Positions 27,098-36,260 of a DNA stretch of 64,000 nucleotides are shown here, piece after piece. The DNA lies in the NCBI RefSeq assembly GCF_015999245.1, contig NZ_JAEAMR010000003.1:728633-792632 (forward strand), given 5' to 3'. Both the position numbers and the translations under genes were made by a program. Source of the DNA: Streptomyces sp. AV19 (lineage in GTDB: Bacteria; Actinomycetota; Actinomycetes; Streptomycetales; Streptomycetaceae). Within the stretch, counting starts at the first letter, position 1. The number at the start of each line of letters is the position of its first letter. Under the pieces are notes generated by a model. The model saw nothing but the letters and a program-made list of their open reading frames with translations, made no database searches and had not been told where the DNA came from.

Positions 27098-27784
27098 GTG
27101 ATCGAGGCGCGGATTCAGGTGCGGCGGGCGGCGGAGCGGTTCCTCGGCGGGGACGCGGGGGCGGGCATCTCGACCCGGCACGCGTTCTCCTTCTCGGGCT
27201 TCTACGACCCGGACAACGTGCGGTTCGGACCGCTCTCCGCCTGCAACGAGGAGCTGCTGGCCCCGGGCGCCGGATTCGCCGAGCACCCGCACCGGGATGT
27301 GGAGATCGTCACGTGGGTCGTCGAGGGCGAACTCGTCCACGAGGACTCGACGGGGCACGTCGAGACCGTCCGCCCCGGGGACGTGCAGTGGCTCAGCGCG
27401 GGGGACGGCGTGCGGCACGTCGAACGCAACGGGGGCGCGGGGCCGCTGCGGTTCGTGCAGATGTGGCTGACGCCGGCCGAGGCCGGGGGTCCTCCGTCGT
27501 ACGGGGTGGCGCGGTCCGTCGCGGACGGGGCGGTGTGCGCGCTGTCGCGCGCGGAGGCGGTGCTGCATGTGCGGCGGCCGGGGGCGGGGGAGCGCTGCGC
27601 TCTGCCGGGGGCGCGGTGGTTGTACGTGCACGTGGTGCGGGGGGCTGTGCGGCTGGCGGAGTGGACGCTGTCCGCGGGGGACTCGGCTCGCGTCCAGGAC
27701 GCGATGGACTTGGATGCGGTGGCGTCCGATGAGGGCGCGGAGGTGTTGCTGTGGGAGATGCACGCGGAGGCGCGTTTTCCCTGA
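27098..27784 (+). CDS. Pirin-family cupin protein
   Basis: A 228-residue bicupin of the pirin/YhhW type. Seen: the N-terminal metal-binding pattern FAEHPHRDVEIVTWVVEG, then QWLSAGDGVRHVERN, with His-x-His and later His residues in the expected order for one iron site. Bacterial pirins include quercetinase-like enzymes and regulators; which applies is unknown. The GTG at 27098 follows TACCGT (27086-27091) by six bases with no ribosome-binding site, a leaderless layout; the longer upstream frame overlaps fasR and is rejected. Confidence 0.88.
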   Translation: MIEARIQVRRAAERFLGGDAGAGISTRHAFSFSGFYDPDNVRFGPLSACNEELLAPGAGFAEHPHRDVEIVTWVVEGELVHEDSTGHVETVRPGDVQWLSAGDGVRHVERNGGAGPLRFVQMWLTPAEAGGPPSYGVARSVADGAVCALSRAEAVLHVRRPGAGERCALPGARWLYVHVVRGAVRLAEWTLSAGDSARVQDAMDLDAVASDEGAEVLLWEMHAEARFP

Positions 27785-27792
27785 GGTGGGGG

Positions 27793-28060
27793 TTTTCTCC
27801 CCGCCCCGCCCTTTCTCCCCCAGAGGGGGTGCCCCCAGTTTCTTCCGGGGCTGCGCCCCTCGGCCCCGCATCGCCCTGCGGGCGATGTCCTCGGGGGGGT
27901 ATTGCCCCCGCCCCCCCCCTTCCCCGGTCCCCGGGGGCCCCCCCCCCCCCCCCCCCCCGGCGGGGGGGCGCCCCCACCCCCGGCCGGGGCTAAAATCCCC
28001 CCGGCCGGGCGCTTGAGGACGAACGCGGCGCAGCCGCGTTGCCTCCGCGCGGAGGCAAAC
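27793..28060. repeat. GC-rich intergenic mosaic repeat, locus 3, with a 21-base C run
   Basis: Begins with the TTTTCTCCCCGCCCC module right after the pirin gene, then an AGAGGGGGTGCCCCCAG palindrome, a TTTCTTCCGGGGCTGCGCCCC block shared with 44286-44305, a run of 21 C residues at 27938-27958, and near 28008-28045 the reverse complement of the CAACGCGGCTGCGCCGCGTT-GTCCTC module seen at 44316-44342. No gene is supported. Confidence 0.75.
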
Positions 28061-28062
28061 CC

Positions 28063-28872
28063 CTACAGCTCCGCCAAGACCGCATCCGTCAGCAGCGGCC
28101 ACGCCTCCACCGCCCACGCCCCGAAGTCCCGGTCCGACAGGGCCACGCACGCCGCGCCCGCGTCGGGGTCCACCCACAGGAACGTCCCGGACTGGCCGAA
28201 GTGTCCGAACGTCCGGGGCGAGCTCTTCGTCCCCGTCCAGTGCGGCGACTTCGCGTCGCGGATCTCGAAGCCCAGGCCCCAGTCGTTGGGCCGGTGGTGC
28301 CCGTACCCGGGCAGGACGCCGCCCACCCCGGGGAAGACCACCCGCGTCGCCTCGTCCAGCGTCTGACGCGACAGCAGCCGCGGCGCCTGGAGTTCGGCGG
28401 CGAAGCGGACGAGGTCGTCGACGGTCGAGACGCCGTCCTTCGCGGGCGAGCCCGCCAGGTGCGTGGCGGTCATGCCGAGCGGTTCAAGCACCGCCTGCCG
28501 CAGGTACTCGGGGAAGGGGATGTCCGTCGCCTTGGCGATGTGGTCGCCGAGCGCGTCGAAGCCGGAGTTGGAGTACAGCCGGCGGGTGCCCGGCTCGGCC
28601 ATCGTCCGGTCCTCCTCGAAGGCCAACCCCGAGGTATGGGCGAGGAGATGACGGACCGTCGAACCGGGCGGCCCGGCCGGCTCGTCCAGCTCGACCGCGC
28701 CCTCCTCGACGGCGATCAGCGCCGCGTACGCGGCCAGAGGTTTGGTGACGGAGGCCAGGCGGAAGCGGTGCCCGGTCGGGCCGCGGGCCCCCGCGAGCGT
28801 GCCGTCCGCCCGGACGACCGCAGCGGCGGCGGTCGGCACGGGCCAGTCATCGATCTTCCGCAGGCTCTCCAT
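28063..28872 (-). CDS. Serine hydrolase of the beta-lactamase/PBP4* family
   Basis: A 269-residue class C beta-lactamase-like esterase or peptidase. Seen: the SxxK catalytic pair S41/K44 (LASVTKP), the YSN motif with general-base Tyr (RLYSNSGFDALG) and HFGQSG in place of the KTG box. No signal peptide, so probably cytosolic. The frame is open to 29001, but the ATG at 28872 is preceded on its strand by TAGGCT and seven bases (28873-28885), a leaderless arrangement. Divergent from the MerR gene. Confidence 0.85.
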   Translation of the reverse strand: MESLRKIDDWPVPTAAAAVVRADGTLAGARGPTGHRFRLASVTKPLAAYAALIAVEEGAVELDEPAGPPGSTVRHLLAHTSGLAFEEDRTMAEPGTRRLYSNSGFDALGDHIAKATDIPFPEYLRQAVLEPLGMTATHLAGSPAKDGVSTVDDLVRFAAELQAPRLLSRQTLDEATRVVFPGVGGVLPGYGHHRPNDWGLGFEIRDAKSPHWTGTKSSPRTFGHFGQSGTFLWVDPDAGAACVALSDRDFGAWAVEAWPLLTDAVLAEL

Positions 28873-28931
28873 GGCGACGAGCCTATCCCGGGCGGCCGGT
28901 TTCAAAGATTCCGTCAAGACTGCGCTTGCCT

Positions 28932-28943
28932 GGAGTGCACTCC
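28932..28943. promoter_or_regulatory. MerR-type operator palindrome
   Basis: GGAGTGCACTCC, a perfect 12-bp palindrome, directly follows TTGCCT (28926-28931), which could be a -35 box. An operator inside a long promoter spacer is the hallmark of MerR regulation. It precedes the MerR gene by 69 bases, which suggests autoregulation. Confidence 0.55.
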
Positions 28944-29012
28944 GACTCACTGGCGTTGACGCAGTCACAGGGGCACGAGCACGAGGCCCACGGGGACACA
29001 AGGGGGAACCGC

Positions 29013-29459
29013 ATGACCGTGATCGACAGCGTGCCGGTACCGGCCGCCCGGCCGGAGGGCCGGGAGCGCTACACGATCGGCGAAGTCGCCGACTACGCGG
29101 GACTGTCCGCGCACACCCTGCGCTGGTACGAGCGGATCGGGCTGATGCCGCACGTCGACCGTTCCCACACCGGCCAGCGCCGCTACACCGACCGGGACCT
29201 GGACTGGCTGGACCTCGTCGGCAAGCTCCGGCTCACGGGCATGCCGGTGGCGGACATGGTCCGCTACGCGGAGATGGTGCGCGAGGGCGACCACACCGTC
29301 GTCGACCGCCTGCGGCTGCTCGGCGCGCACCGCGAGGACGTGCGGCGCCGCATCGCCGAGCTGCAGAGCACCCTCGACGTCCTCGACCACAAGATCGACC
29401 GCTACGGCGAGCTGTGCGGCCTTCAGGCCGCCCCGGGCTTCACCAGCCCCGACTCGTAG
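29013..29459 (+). CDS. MerR-family transcriptional regulator
   Basis: A 148-residue regulator with an N-terminal winged helix (YTIGEVADYAGLSAHTLRWYERIGL), the family's RRYTDRD wing and a dimerisation coiled coil. The effector end holds a single cysteine (GELCGL), so it lacks the Cys pairs of metal sensors and more likely responds to an organic or redox signal (inference). The ATG at 29013 is preceded by AAGGGGG. Its last 37 bases overlap the end of the convergent response-regulator gene. Confidence 0.9.
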   Translation: MTVIDSVPVPAARPEGRERYTIGEVADYAGLSAHTLRWYERIGLMPHVDRSHTGQRRYTDRDLDWLDLVGKLRLTGMPVADMVRYAEMVREGDHTVVDRLRLLGAHREDVRRRIAELQSTLDVLDHKIDRYGELCGLQAAPGFTSPDS

Positions 29460-30100
29460 GCGAAGATCACCGCCTGTGCCCGGTCGCGCAGCCCCAGCTT
29501 GGCCAGCACCCGCCCGATGTGCGTCTTGACGGTCTGTTCGGCCAGCACCAGGGACGCCGCGATCTCCTGGTTGGACAGCCCGCGGGCGATCAGCTCCAGC
29601 ACCTCCGTCTCGCGCGGGGTGAGGCCCTTGAGCCGCAGCGACCGGTCCTTGCGAGGGGCCGGCCGCTGCTGGGCGAAGTCCGCGATCAGGCGGCGGGTGA
29701 CGGACGGCGCGAGCAGCGCCTCGCCGGCGGCGACGACCCGCACCGCGGAGATCAGGTCGGCCGGCGGGGCGTCCTTGAGCAGGAAGCCGGACGCGCCGGC
29801 GCGCAGCGCCTCGTAGACGTAGTCGTCCACGTCGAAGGTGGTCAGCATCAGCACCTTCGGCCGGTGGATGACGCCGGGCGGCGGGTCCAGCAGGCGGCGG
29901 GCCGCCTCCAGCCCGTCCATCTCGGGCATGCGGACGTCCATGAGCACCACGTCCGGGTGGAGGCGGCGGCTCGCCTCCACGCCGCGCGCCCCGTCGGGGG
30001 CGTCCCCGACGACGTCGATGTCGGTCTGCGCGGCGAGGAGCGCGGCGAAGCCCGCCCGCACCATCGCCTGGTCGTCGACGATGAGCACCTTGATGGTCAT
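29423..30100 (-). CDS. LuxR/NarL-type response regulator
   Basis: A 225-residue two-component regulator: receiver domain with acidic pair D9/D10, phosphoacceptor D55 (VVLMDVRMPEMDG) and a conserved Lys in FLLKDAPP, then a C-terminal LuxR helix-turn-helix (LTPRETEVLELIARGLSNQEIAASL). The start ATG overlaps the stop of the kinase gene by four bases. Target genes are unknown. Confidence 0.95.
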   Translation of the reverse strand: MTIKVLIVDDQAMVRAGFAALLAAQTDIDVVGDAPDGARGVEASRRLHPDVVLMDVRMPEMDGLEAARRLLDPPPGVIHRPKVLMLTTFDVDDYVYEALRAGASGFLLKDAPPADLISAVRVVAAGEALLAPSVTRRLIADFAQQRPAPRKDRSLRLKGLTPRETEVLELIARGLSNQEIAASLVLAEQTVKTHIGRVLAKLGLRDRAQAVIFAYESGLVKPGAA

Positions 30101-31437
30101 GCGGCCGGGGATTCCTTGTCCGTCGTGGTCGATGTCGATGTGAACGGCAGCCGGGCCGCCACCCGGAAGCCTCCGCCGGGCAGCGGGCCGGTGTCCAGGG
30201 TGCCGCCGACCAGGCGGACCCGCTCGCGCATCCCGACGAGGCCGTGGCCCGTCCCGGCGGTCTCCAGGGGCGTGTGCGGCCCGTCCGCCGGGTCGTTGAC
30301 GACCAGGACGGTCAGCCCCTCGTCGTCCGCCGACACCGACACCCGGGCGAGCGCGCCCGGCGCGTGCCGGACCACGTTGGCCAGGGCCTCCTGGACGATG
30401 CGGTACGCGGACAGGTCCACGGCCTGCGGGAGCGCGGCCGACGCCGGCTCCTGATCCAGTGTCAACTCCACCGGCTGGCCCGCCCGTACGGTCGCCTCCA
30501 CCAGCTGCCCGATCCGGTCCACGCCGGGCTGCGGGGTCTTCACGCCGCCGCCCTCCCCGGCGTCCTCGCTGCGCAGCACGCCCAGCAGCCGGCGCATCTC
30601 GGCGAGCGACTCGCGCGCGGTGGCGGCGATGGAGCCGAACTCCTCGGCCGCGGCGGGCGGCAGGTCCGTGAGGCGGTACGGGGCGCTGTCCGCCTGCACG
30701 GTGATCACCGACATGTGGTGGGCGACGACGTCGTGCAGCTCGCGGGCGATCCGGGTGCGCTCCTCCAGCAGCGTGCGGCGGGAGCGTTCGGCCTCGCTGA
30801 TCGTCTCCTGCTCGGCGAGCGCCCGCCGGTCGGTGCTGCTGCGCCGCAGGGCGCCGCCGAGCAGCATCAGCAGCCCGCCGAGGATGACCACGACCAGCCA
30901 GGAGGCGTTGACCGGGCCCCCCACGAGGGCGATGAGGGCGTAGCTGACCAGGGTGACCACCGTCCAGACGGCGGCCAGGGTCCGGGGGCGCTCGCGCAGG
31001 CTCACCGCGAGCATCAGCGCCAGCATGGCGACGATCTGCGCGGCCGGCCAGGGCCACGGCAGGACATCGCCGTAGGGCCCTTGCCAGTGGGGCGTGAGCG
31101 CCGCGCTCACGGTGCCGGCCGTGAACACGATGCCCCAGGCGAGGAGCGGCCTGCGGACGGCGAGCAGCAGCGGGACGCTCTGCAGGACGGCCAGCGCGAA
31201 GGCCAGATCGCTGTGCATCCCGTAGTCCCGGGGGAGCGTCGTGGCGGTGACCGGCCACACGATGGCGACGAGGACCAGGGCGATCAGATAGGGCAGTCGG
31301 CGCACGAAGCGGTACCGGGACTGGCCGAAGAGGGGGTCCGGAGGTCCGGCCGGGGTGAAGAGGTCGCGGAGCCGGGCGGGCAGGGTGTGGGGCATGGCGT
31401 GTTCAGGGTACGGGGGCGGGTGCGGCGGGGGCGTCAT
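30097..31437 (-). CDS. Sensor histidine kinase (HisKA_3 type)
   Basis: A 446-residue membrane kinase with about five to six N-terminal membrane segments, a HisKA_3 dimerisation domain carrying the phospho-His in RIARELHDVVAHHMSVI, and a HATPase domain with VRHAPGA and GHGLVGMRERV boxes. The sensing part is almost entirely within the membrane, as in LiaS/DesK-like kinases that detect envelope stress or membrane state (inference). It is cotranscribed with its regulator. An in-frame ATG at 31395 is an alternative start. Confidence 0.93.
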   Translation of the reverse strand: MTPPPHPPPYPEHAMPHTLPARLRDLFTPAGPPDPLFGQSRYRFVRRLPYLIALVLVAIVWPVTATTLPRDYGMHSDLAFALAVLQSVPLLLAVRRPLLAWGIVFTAGTVSAALTPHWQGPYGDVLPWPWPAAQIVAMLALMLAVSLRERPRTLAAVWTVVTLVSYALIALVGGPVNASWLVVVILGGLLMLLGGALRRSSTDRRALAEQETISEAERSRRTLLEERTRIARELHDVVAHHMSVITVQADSAPYRLTDLPPAAAEEFGSIAATARESLAEMRRLLGVLRSEDAGEGGGVKTPQPGVDRIGQLVEATVRAGQPVELTLDQEPASAALPQAVDLSAYRIVQEALANVVRHAPGALARVSVSADDEGLTVLVVNDPADGPHTPLETAGTGHGLVGMRERVRLVGGTLDTGPLPGGGFRVAARLPFTSTSTTTDKESPAA

Positions 31438-31453
31438 ACCGGGGTATCAGGTT

Positions 31454-31497
31454 GGGTGCCCCGCCCCTGCCCCCTCCGGGGGAGGGCCGGGGCACCC
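31454..31497 (-). terminator. Hairpin after the DUF4429 gene
   Basis: GGGTGCCCC at 31454-31462 pairs with GGGGCACCC at 31489-31497, with a smaller inner stem (CCCTCC with GGAGGG). It starts 3 bases beyond the DUF4429 stop on the minus strand and precedes the kinase gene. Confidence 0.65.
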
Positions 31498-31499
31498 CC

Positions 31500-32363
31500 T
31501 CACAGCTCCGCCAGAAGCTCCGCCTTCTTCGCCGTGAACTCCGCGTCCGTCAGCAGCCCCGCCGAGTGCAGCGCCCCCAGGTGCCGGATCCGGTCCGCGA
31601 CCGCCGCCGGGTCGGGGCGGACCGCCGCGGAGACCGTCGCCGCCGCCGGCGAGGCGCACCGTACCGCCGCCAGCACCGCCGCCGCGAAGGGCAACGACTC
31701 GTGCAGCAGGCCGTACCCCCGGCCGAAGACGACGGCCGCCGCATCCTGGTCGGCGGCCGAGGGGGCCGCGGCCAGGGCGTCGGCGCCCCGGCGCAGCAGC
31801 CGCAGGCGGCCGCCGGGCGCGTCGGGGGAGCGCCATTCCACCCCGGCCAGTTCCTCGACGGCGAAGTGCTGGTCCCCGGCCTTCCACTTCGCCGTCGAGG
31901 CACCGGTCCGCGACCAGCGGAAGGACACCGTCCGGCCGTCGAAGGCGGCCTTGCCGTCGTACGCCTTGAAGGACAGCGGAGGGTCCGGCGCCGCGACGAG
32001 GTGGCGCTCGGCCGGCTCGTCCGCCGACGGGCCGAGCGCGCCGCGTATCTCGTCGGCCCAGTACGCGGCGAGCGGCTCGCGCTCGGCGGGCAGCTCCAGC
32101 CGGTACGGGTCGGAGGTCTCCCGCAGCTGGTCCCCGGCGGCCTCCATCAGCGGGTCCGCGCCCGGTCTGGGCACGGCGCGCAGCGCCACCGTGCCGCGTC
32201 TGCCGGGTACCCGCTCGACGGCCGCCAGCGCCTCGTGGGGGATGCGCCGCTCGCCGAGCGCCTGGAGCAGCTTCGGTGTGCGGATCCCCCGTTCGAAGCG
32301 GATGAGCACGGAGTCGGTGTCGAACTCCCAGACGGTGTGGAAACCGGCCAGCACATCACCCAT
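31500..32363 (-). CDS. DUF4429 protein with SHOCT-like C-terminus
   Basis: A 287-residue cytosolic protein. It opens MGDVLAGFHTVWEF and contains two beta-rich repeats with RFERGIRTPKLL and VSFRWSR, the DUF4429 pattern, and ends with a short SHOCT-type helix pair (IRHLGALHSAGLLTDAEFTAKKAELL), a module seen at the end of many actinobacterial proteins. Function unknown. The ATG at 32363 is preceded on its strand by TACGAT and seven bases, a leaderless layout; an upstream in-frame ATG at 32372 is less likely. Confidence 0.8.
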   Translation of the reverse strand: MGDVLAGFHTVWEFDTDSVLIRFERGIRTPKLLQALGERRIPHEALAAVERVPGRRGTVALRAVPRPGADPLMEAAGDQLRETSDPYRLELPAEREPLAAYWADEIRGALGPSADEPAERHLVAAPDPPLSFKAYDGKAAFDGRTVSFRWSRTGASTAKWKAGDQHFAVEELAGVEWRSPDAPGGRLRLLRRGADALAAAPSAADQDAAAVVFGRGYGLLHESLPFAAAVLAAVRCASPAAATVSAAVRPDPAAVADRIRHLGALHSAGLLTDAEFTAKKAELLAEL

Positions 32364-32458
32364 GCGGCTCATCGTAAGCGGCGTCCGGCCGGAGGTTCCC
32401 CCTCCGGCCGGGACGGCCGCGAGGGCGGTGCTACGCGCGTCAAGCGCCGGGCGCCGGG

Positions 32459-33673
32459 TCAGACGGCGCAGTCGGGGGCGGACGCGGCGCAGCGGATCCC
32501 GCCGAGGCTCCCGGCGCCGATGCCGGCGAAGTTGGCCAGGCTCGTGGTGCCGGGTTCGAAGTAGCCGGTGTGGCCCTCGGCCCCGGCGGCGGACAGCCGC
32601 CGGGCCCCGAAGCCCGCCGCGACCGGGTCGGCGCCGTGGCCGAGGCCGCCCACCTCCAGGTGCGGGACGTCCTGGATCCAGTCGTCCGCGTCGCGCATGG
32701 CCCAGACCCGGGCGCTGGTGTGCAGCTCGGAGACGTGCCCCGCGCGCATGCCGGGGCTGCCGGCGACGGCGATGTCGGTGACGCGCGCGTCGAGGTCGCG
32801 GGCGGCGACGCCGCACACCACGGAGCCGTAGCTGTGGCAGAACAGGGCGACGGACGAGCCGCCGGGCAGCCCGCGCACCAGCGAGCGCAGCCGCAGCGCC
32901 CCCTCGGCGGCCAGCTTGCCCGTCGCCGCGTCCATGCCGACGCCGGCGGGGGAGGTGTAGTCGGCCCAGGCGATGACCGCGGTACGGGTGCCGGGGCGGG
33001 TGGTGCGCTCGGCGGCGTAGAGGGTGTTGGCCATTCCGACGGGGGCCGTGTACGGACGGCCGCTCTTCTCGAAGGTGAGGACGTTCGTATCGACACCGGG
33101 CACCACGACGGAGACCCGGTCGGCGCGGTCGAGGTCGCCGAAGACCTCGGCGACCCGTCCGGGCCCGCCGGGGTCGAAGGCGAGGATCTGCCGGCCGTCG
33201 GAGAGCAGCGAGTCGAAGCGGTGCATGCGCCGGCCCGCCTCGTTGCGGCCGGCGGGGGTGAGCCCGTTGTCGTGGGTGCGGCGTTCCTCGACCGCGCGGG
33301 CCTGGGTGAGCGAGGTCCGGTTGGCGCGGTAACGCAGGCTCACGGGCGCGCCGTTGAGGTTGCCGACGACCAACGGGTAGCGGTCGGCGAGGCGCAGCCG
33401 CTCGCCCGGGGAGAGCGCGGCGAAGAAGCGGGACAGGGTGCCGGGTTCGGCGTACGGGGAGGGCAGCGGCCGGCCGCCGCTGCTGCCGTGCAGCCAGGCG
33501 GAGAGCGCCACCTGCCGGGGATCGGCGTCCGCCCCGCGTCCGCGCACGGCCGTCCAGCCGGTCGTGGCGAGCATCACGAAGACGACGGCGAGTGCGAGCA
33601 GGGCGCGCCACACCGTGGCCGCGTTCGTCCAAGGCAGGGAGGAGGGGGAGCCGAGCTCCGGGAAGGAAGTCAC
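32459..33673 (-). CDS. DUF1023 alpha/beta hydrolase, membrane-anchored
   Basis: A 404-residue protein with one N-terminal membrane segment (about residues 15-40) and a DUF1023-type hydrolase domain. Seen: DRADRVSVVVPGVDTN, the nucleophile elbow FCHSYGSVV, an acid site in ADDWIQDVPH and the C-terminal GHTGYFEPGT with the catalytic His. Probably an extracytoplasmic esterase or lipase. The GTG at 33673 is preceded by TAGGGT eight bases upstream; the open frame to 33772 lacks any start signal. Confidence 0.82.
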   Translation of the reverse strand: MTSFPELGSPSSLPWTNAATVWRALLALAVVFVMLATTGWTAVRGRGADADPRQVALSAWLHGSSGGRPLPSPYAEPGTLSRFFAALSPGERLRLADRYPLVVGNLNGAPVSLRYRANRTSLTQARAVEERRTHDNGLTPAGRNEAGRRMHRFDSLLSDGRQILAFDPGGPGRVAEVFGDLDRADRVSVVVPGVDTNVLTFEKSGRPYTAPVGMANTLYAAERTTRPGTRTAVIAWADYTSPAGVGMDAATGKLAAEGALRLRSLVRGLPGGSSVALFCHSYGSVVCGVAARDLDARVTDIAVAGSPGMRAGHVSELHTSARVWAMRDADDWIQDVPHLEVGGLGHGADPVAAGFGARRLSAAGAEGHTGYFEPGTTSLANFAGIGAGSLGGIRCAASAPDCAV

Positions 33674-33796
33674 CGCGGACCACCCTAGGAGAAACCGGAG
33701 CGCGTCCGCCAAGTCAGTGACACGTCTCACGTTTGACAGGAGGTGACGCTGGACATGTGTGCGTCGCCTCACGTCGGGTTCCGGCCGGGGCGCGCG

Positions 33797-34468
33797 TCAG
33801 GGGGCGGGGGCCGCCCGCCAGCCCTCCGCCAGCGCCGGGCCGATCTGCTCCAGGTATGTGGTGATCAGCCGCATCAGGCCGTCCAGGTCGGCCTCCTCGT
33901 CCTCGCCCCAGACCCGGGACGCCGCCCGCATCACCCCGCTGCACGCGGCCACCAGCACCCGGGGCCTGGGGTCGGTGGCCGGATCCAGCCCCTCGCGGCG
34001 GGCGATCTCCGCCGCGAACCGCTCCTCCAGGGCGGCGAGCCGGCGCAGCCGGGCGGCCAGCAGCTGCGGCGTGGACTCGATCATCCGCTGGGTGCTCAGG
34101 TAGAGCCCGAGCGGGACGACGGCCTCGATGGTCGCGCCGATGGACCGCCTGGAGTCCACGGCGGCGTTGCACAGCGCGGTGAGCGGCGGCTCGTGCGGCG
34201 GGCGGGACGCCAGGGAGGCGAAGGCGACCTCCTCCTCCGCCTCCTGGAGGGCGAGGGCGACCTCCTCCTTGTTGGCGAAGTAGCGGAAGAACGTGCGCTG
34301 GGAGACGTCCGCGGCCTCGGCGATCTCGTCGACGGTGGTGCCGTCGTAGCCCTGGCGGGCGAAGAGGTCCAGGGCGCACCTGGTGAGGGCGTTGCGCGTC
34401 CGCTGCTTCTTGCGCTCCCGCAGTCCCGGAAGCGCCTCGCGTTCCGCCACGCTGTCGATCGCCTGCAT
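33797..34468 (-). CDS. TetR-family transcriptional regulator
   Basis: A 223-residue repressor with an N-terminal TetR helix-turn-helix (GYDGTTVDEIAEAADVSQRTFFRYFANKEE) and a helical ligand-binding domain. Divergent from an MFS multidrug exporter with 115 bases between, the usual arrangement for a drug-responsive repressor and its target. The ATG at 34468 is behind AGAAGAGG; the longer frame to 34555 would run into the exporter promoter. Confidence 0.92.
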   Translation of the reverse strand: MQAIDSVAEREALPGLRERKKQRTRNALTRCALDLFARQGYDGTTVDEIAEAADVSQRTFFRYFANKEEVALALQEAEEEVAFASLASRPPHEPPLTALCNAAVDSRRSIGATIEAVVPLGLYLSTQRMIESTPQLLAARLRRLAALEERFAAEIARREGLDPATDPRPRVLVAACSGVMRAASRVWGEDEEADLDGLMRLITTYLEQIGPALAEGWRAAPAP

Positions 34469-34547
34469 GGGCCCCTGCCTCTTCTCGCTGTTCGCGCTGG
34501 TCAGAATAGTCGCCGGGCAAGCTGTCGGAGGACGGCTCATGGCACCC

Positions 34548-34583
34548 TTGGTCAATTGTCAGCGTCTGCCATAACCTCGGTCC
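34548..34583 (+). promoter_or_regulatory. Promoter of the MFS exporter (leaderless)
   Basis: TTGGTC at 34548-34553 and TAACCT at 34572-34577, 18 bases apart, then six bases to the ATG at 34584. AATTGTCAGCG in the spacer may form part of the TetR operator. Confidence 0.55.
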
Positions 34584-36179
34584 ATGACGCCTCAGACCGC
34601 TGTCGCAGGTGCGACACCACCGGACCTCGGACCCCGGAGCGGACTGCGGGGCCGCCCCTGGCTGACCCTGCTCACCGTCGCCACAGGCGTGATGATGGTC
34701 GCGCTCGACGGCACGATCGTCTTCATCGCCAACCCGGTCATCCAGAAGGGTCTGGGAGCCTCGCTCGCCGACGTCCAATGGATCACCAATGCCTATCTCC
34801 TCGCCCTCGCCGTCGCCCTGATCACCGCGGGCAAGCTCGGTGACCGCTTCGGCCACCGCCTGATCTTCCTTATCGGTACCACCGGCTTCGCCGCGTCCTC
34901 CGGAGTCATCGCCCTCTCCGACAGCGTGTCGATGGTCGTCGCCCTCCGGGTCCTCCAGGGCCTGAGCGGGGCGATGCTGATGCCGGCCGCGCTGGGCCTG
35001 CTGCGGGCCACGTTCCCGGCCGGGAAGCTCAACATGGCGATCGGCCTGTGGGGCGGTGTCATCGGCGGCTCGGCCGCGGCCGGGCCGATCGTCGGCGGCC
35101 TGCTGGTCGAGCACGTCAACTGGCAGTCCGTCTTCTTCATCAACGTGCCGGTCGGCGCGCTCGCGCTGGCGCTCGGCCTGCTAGTGCTGAAGGACCACCG
35201 GGCCGAGAACGCCCCCCGCTCCTTCGACCTGCTCGGCATCGTGCTGCTCTCGGGCGCGATGTTCTGCCTGATCTGGGCACTGATCAAGGCGCCGACCTGG
35301 TCCTGGGGGAACGCCCGCACCCTGCTCTTCCTGGGCGTCTCGCTCCTCGCGTTCGTCGCCTTCACCCTGTGGCAGACCAGGAGCCGCGAACCGCTGCTGC
35401 CGCTGCGGCTGTTCCGGTCCGTGCCGCTCTCCGCGGGCACGGCCCTGATGATCCTGATGGCCTTCTCCTTCATGGGGGGCCTCTTCTACGTCACGTTCTA
35501 CCTGCAGAACGTGCACGGGATGTCGCCCATCGACGCGGGCCTGCACCTGCTGCCGCTCACCGGCATGATGATCTTCGCGTCACCGGCCGCGGGGGCGCTG
35601 ATCACCCGCGTGGGGCCGCGCATCCCGGTCTTCGGCGGCATGGTCCTCACCGCGGGCGCCTGCTTCGGCATGTCCACCCTGGAGGTGGACTCGGGCACGC
35701 CGCTGATGTCGGTGCTGTTCGCCGTCTTCGGGATCGGGCTCGCGCCGGTGGTGGTCGGCGCGACGGAGGTCATCGTCGGCAACGCGCCGCTGGAGCACGC
35801 GGGGCTGGCCGGAGGGCTTCAGCAGGGGGCCATGCAGGTGGGCGGGACGCTGGGGACGGCCGTGCTCGGGGCGGTGGTGGCGTCCCGGGTGGGGCACGTC
35901 CTGCCGGACGAGTGGGCCGGGGCGGGACTGCCGCCGCTGAGCGGTCCGCAGCGGAAGGCGGCTTCGTCGGCCGTCGAGGTGGGGATCGCGCCGGTGCCGA
36001 AGGGGACTCCGCCGGAGTACGCGGTGAAGATCGCGGACGCCGCGCACGAGACGTTCGTGTCGGCGATGAGCACGTCGTTCGTCGTCGCGGGATGCGTGGC
36101 CGTTGCCGCGGCGGTGCTCGCGCTCTTCACCAAGCCTGGCGAGAACGCGGGTGCGGCCCAGGGGACCGCGCACATCTGA
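34584..36179 (+). CDS. MFS transporter, DHA2 (EmrB/QacA) family
   Basis: A 531-residue drug:proton antiporter with about 14 membrane segments. Seen: the segment-1 motif MMVALDGTIVFIANPVI with the family's Asp, motif A GKLGDRFGHR in loop 2-3 and motif C-like glycines in WGGVIGGSAAAGPIVGGLL. Such pumps export lipophilic drugs. Regulated by the divergent TetR gene (inference). Its 3' end is followed by a terminator shared with aceE. Confidence 0.93.
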   Translation: MTPQTAVAGATPPDLGPRSGLRGRPWLTLLTVATGVMMVALDGTIVFIANPVIQKGLGASLADVQWITNAYLLALAVALITAGKLGDRFGHRLIFLIGTTGFAASSGVIALSDSVSMVVALRVLQGLSGAMLMPAALGLLRATFPAGKLNMAIGLWGGVIGGSAAAGPIVGGLLVEHVNWQSVFFINVPVGALALALGLLVLKDHRAENAPRSFDLLGIVLLSGAMFCLIWALIKAPTWSWGNARTLLFLGVSLLAFVAFTLWQTRSREPLLPLRLFRSVPLSAGTALMILMAFSFMGGLFYVTFYLQNVHGMSPIDAGLHLLPLTGMMIFASPAAGALITRVGPRIPVFGGMVLTAGACFGMSTLEVDSGTPLMSVLFAVFGIGLAPVVVGATEVIVGNAPLEHAGLAGGLQQGAMQVGGTLGTAVLGAVVASRVGHVLPDEWAGAGLPPLSGPQRKAASSAVEVGIAPVPKGTPPEYAVKIADAAHETFVSAMSTSFVVAGCVAVAAAVLALFTKPGENAGAAQGTAHI

Positions 36180-36260
36180 GGTGGTGGACAGTCGTTCCGC
36201 AGGGCAATGGAGGAGGGCGGGCACCACCGGCCCGCACCCGTACGACGGCGCCGGGTACGG

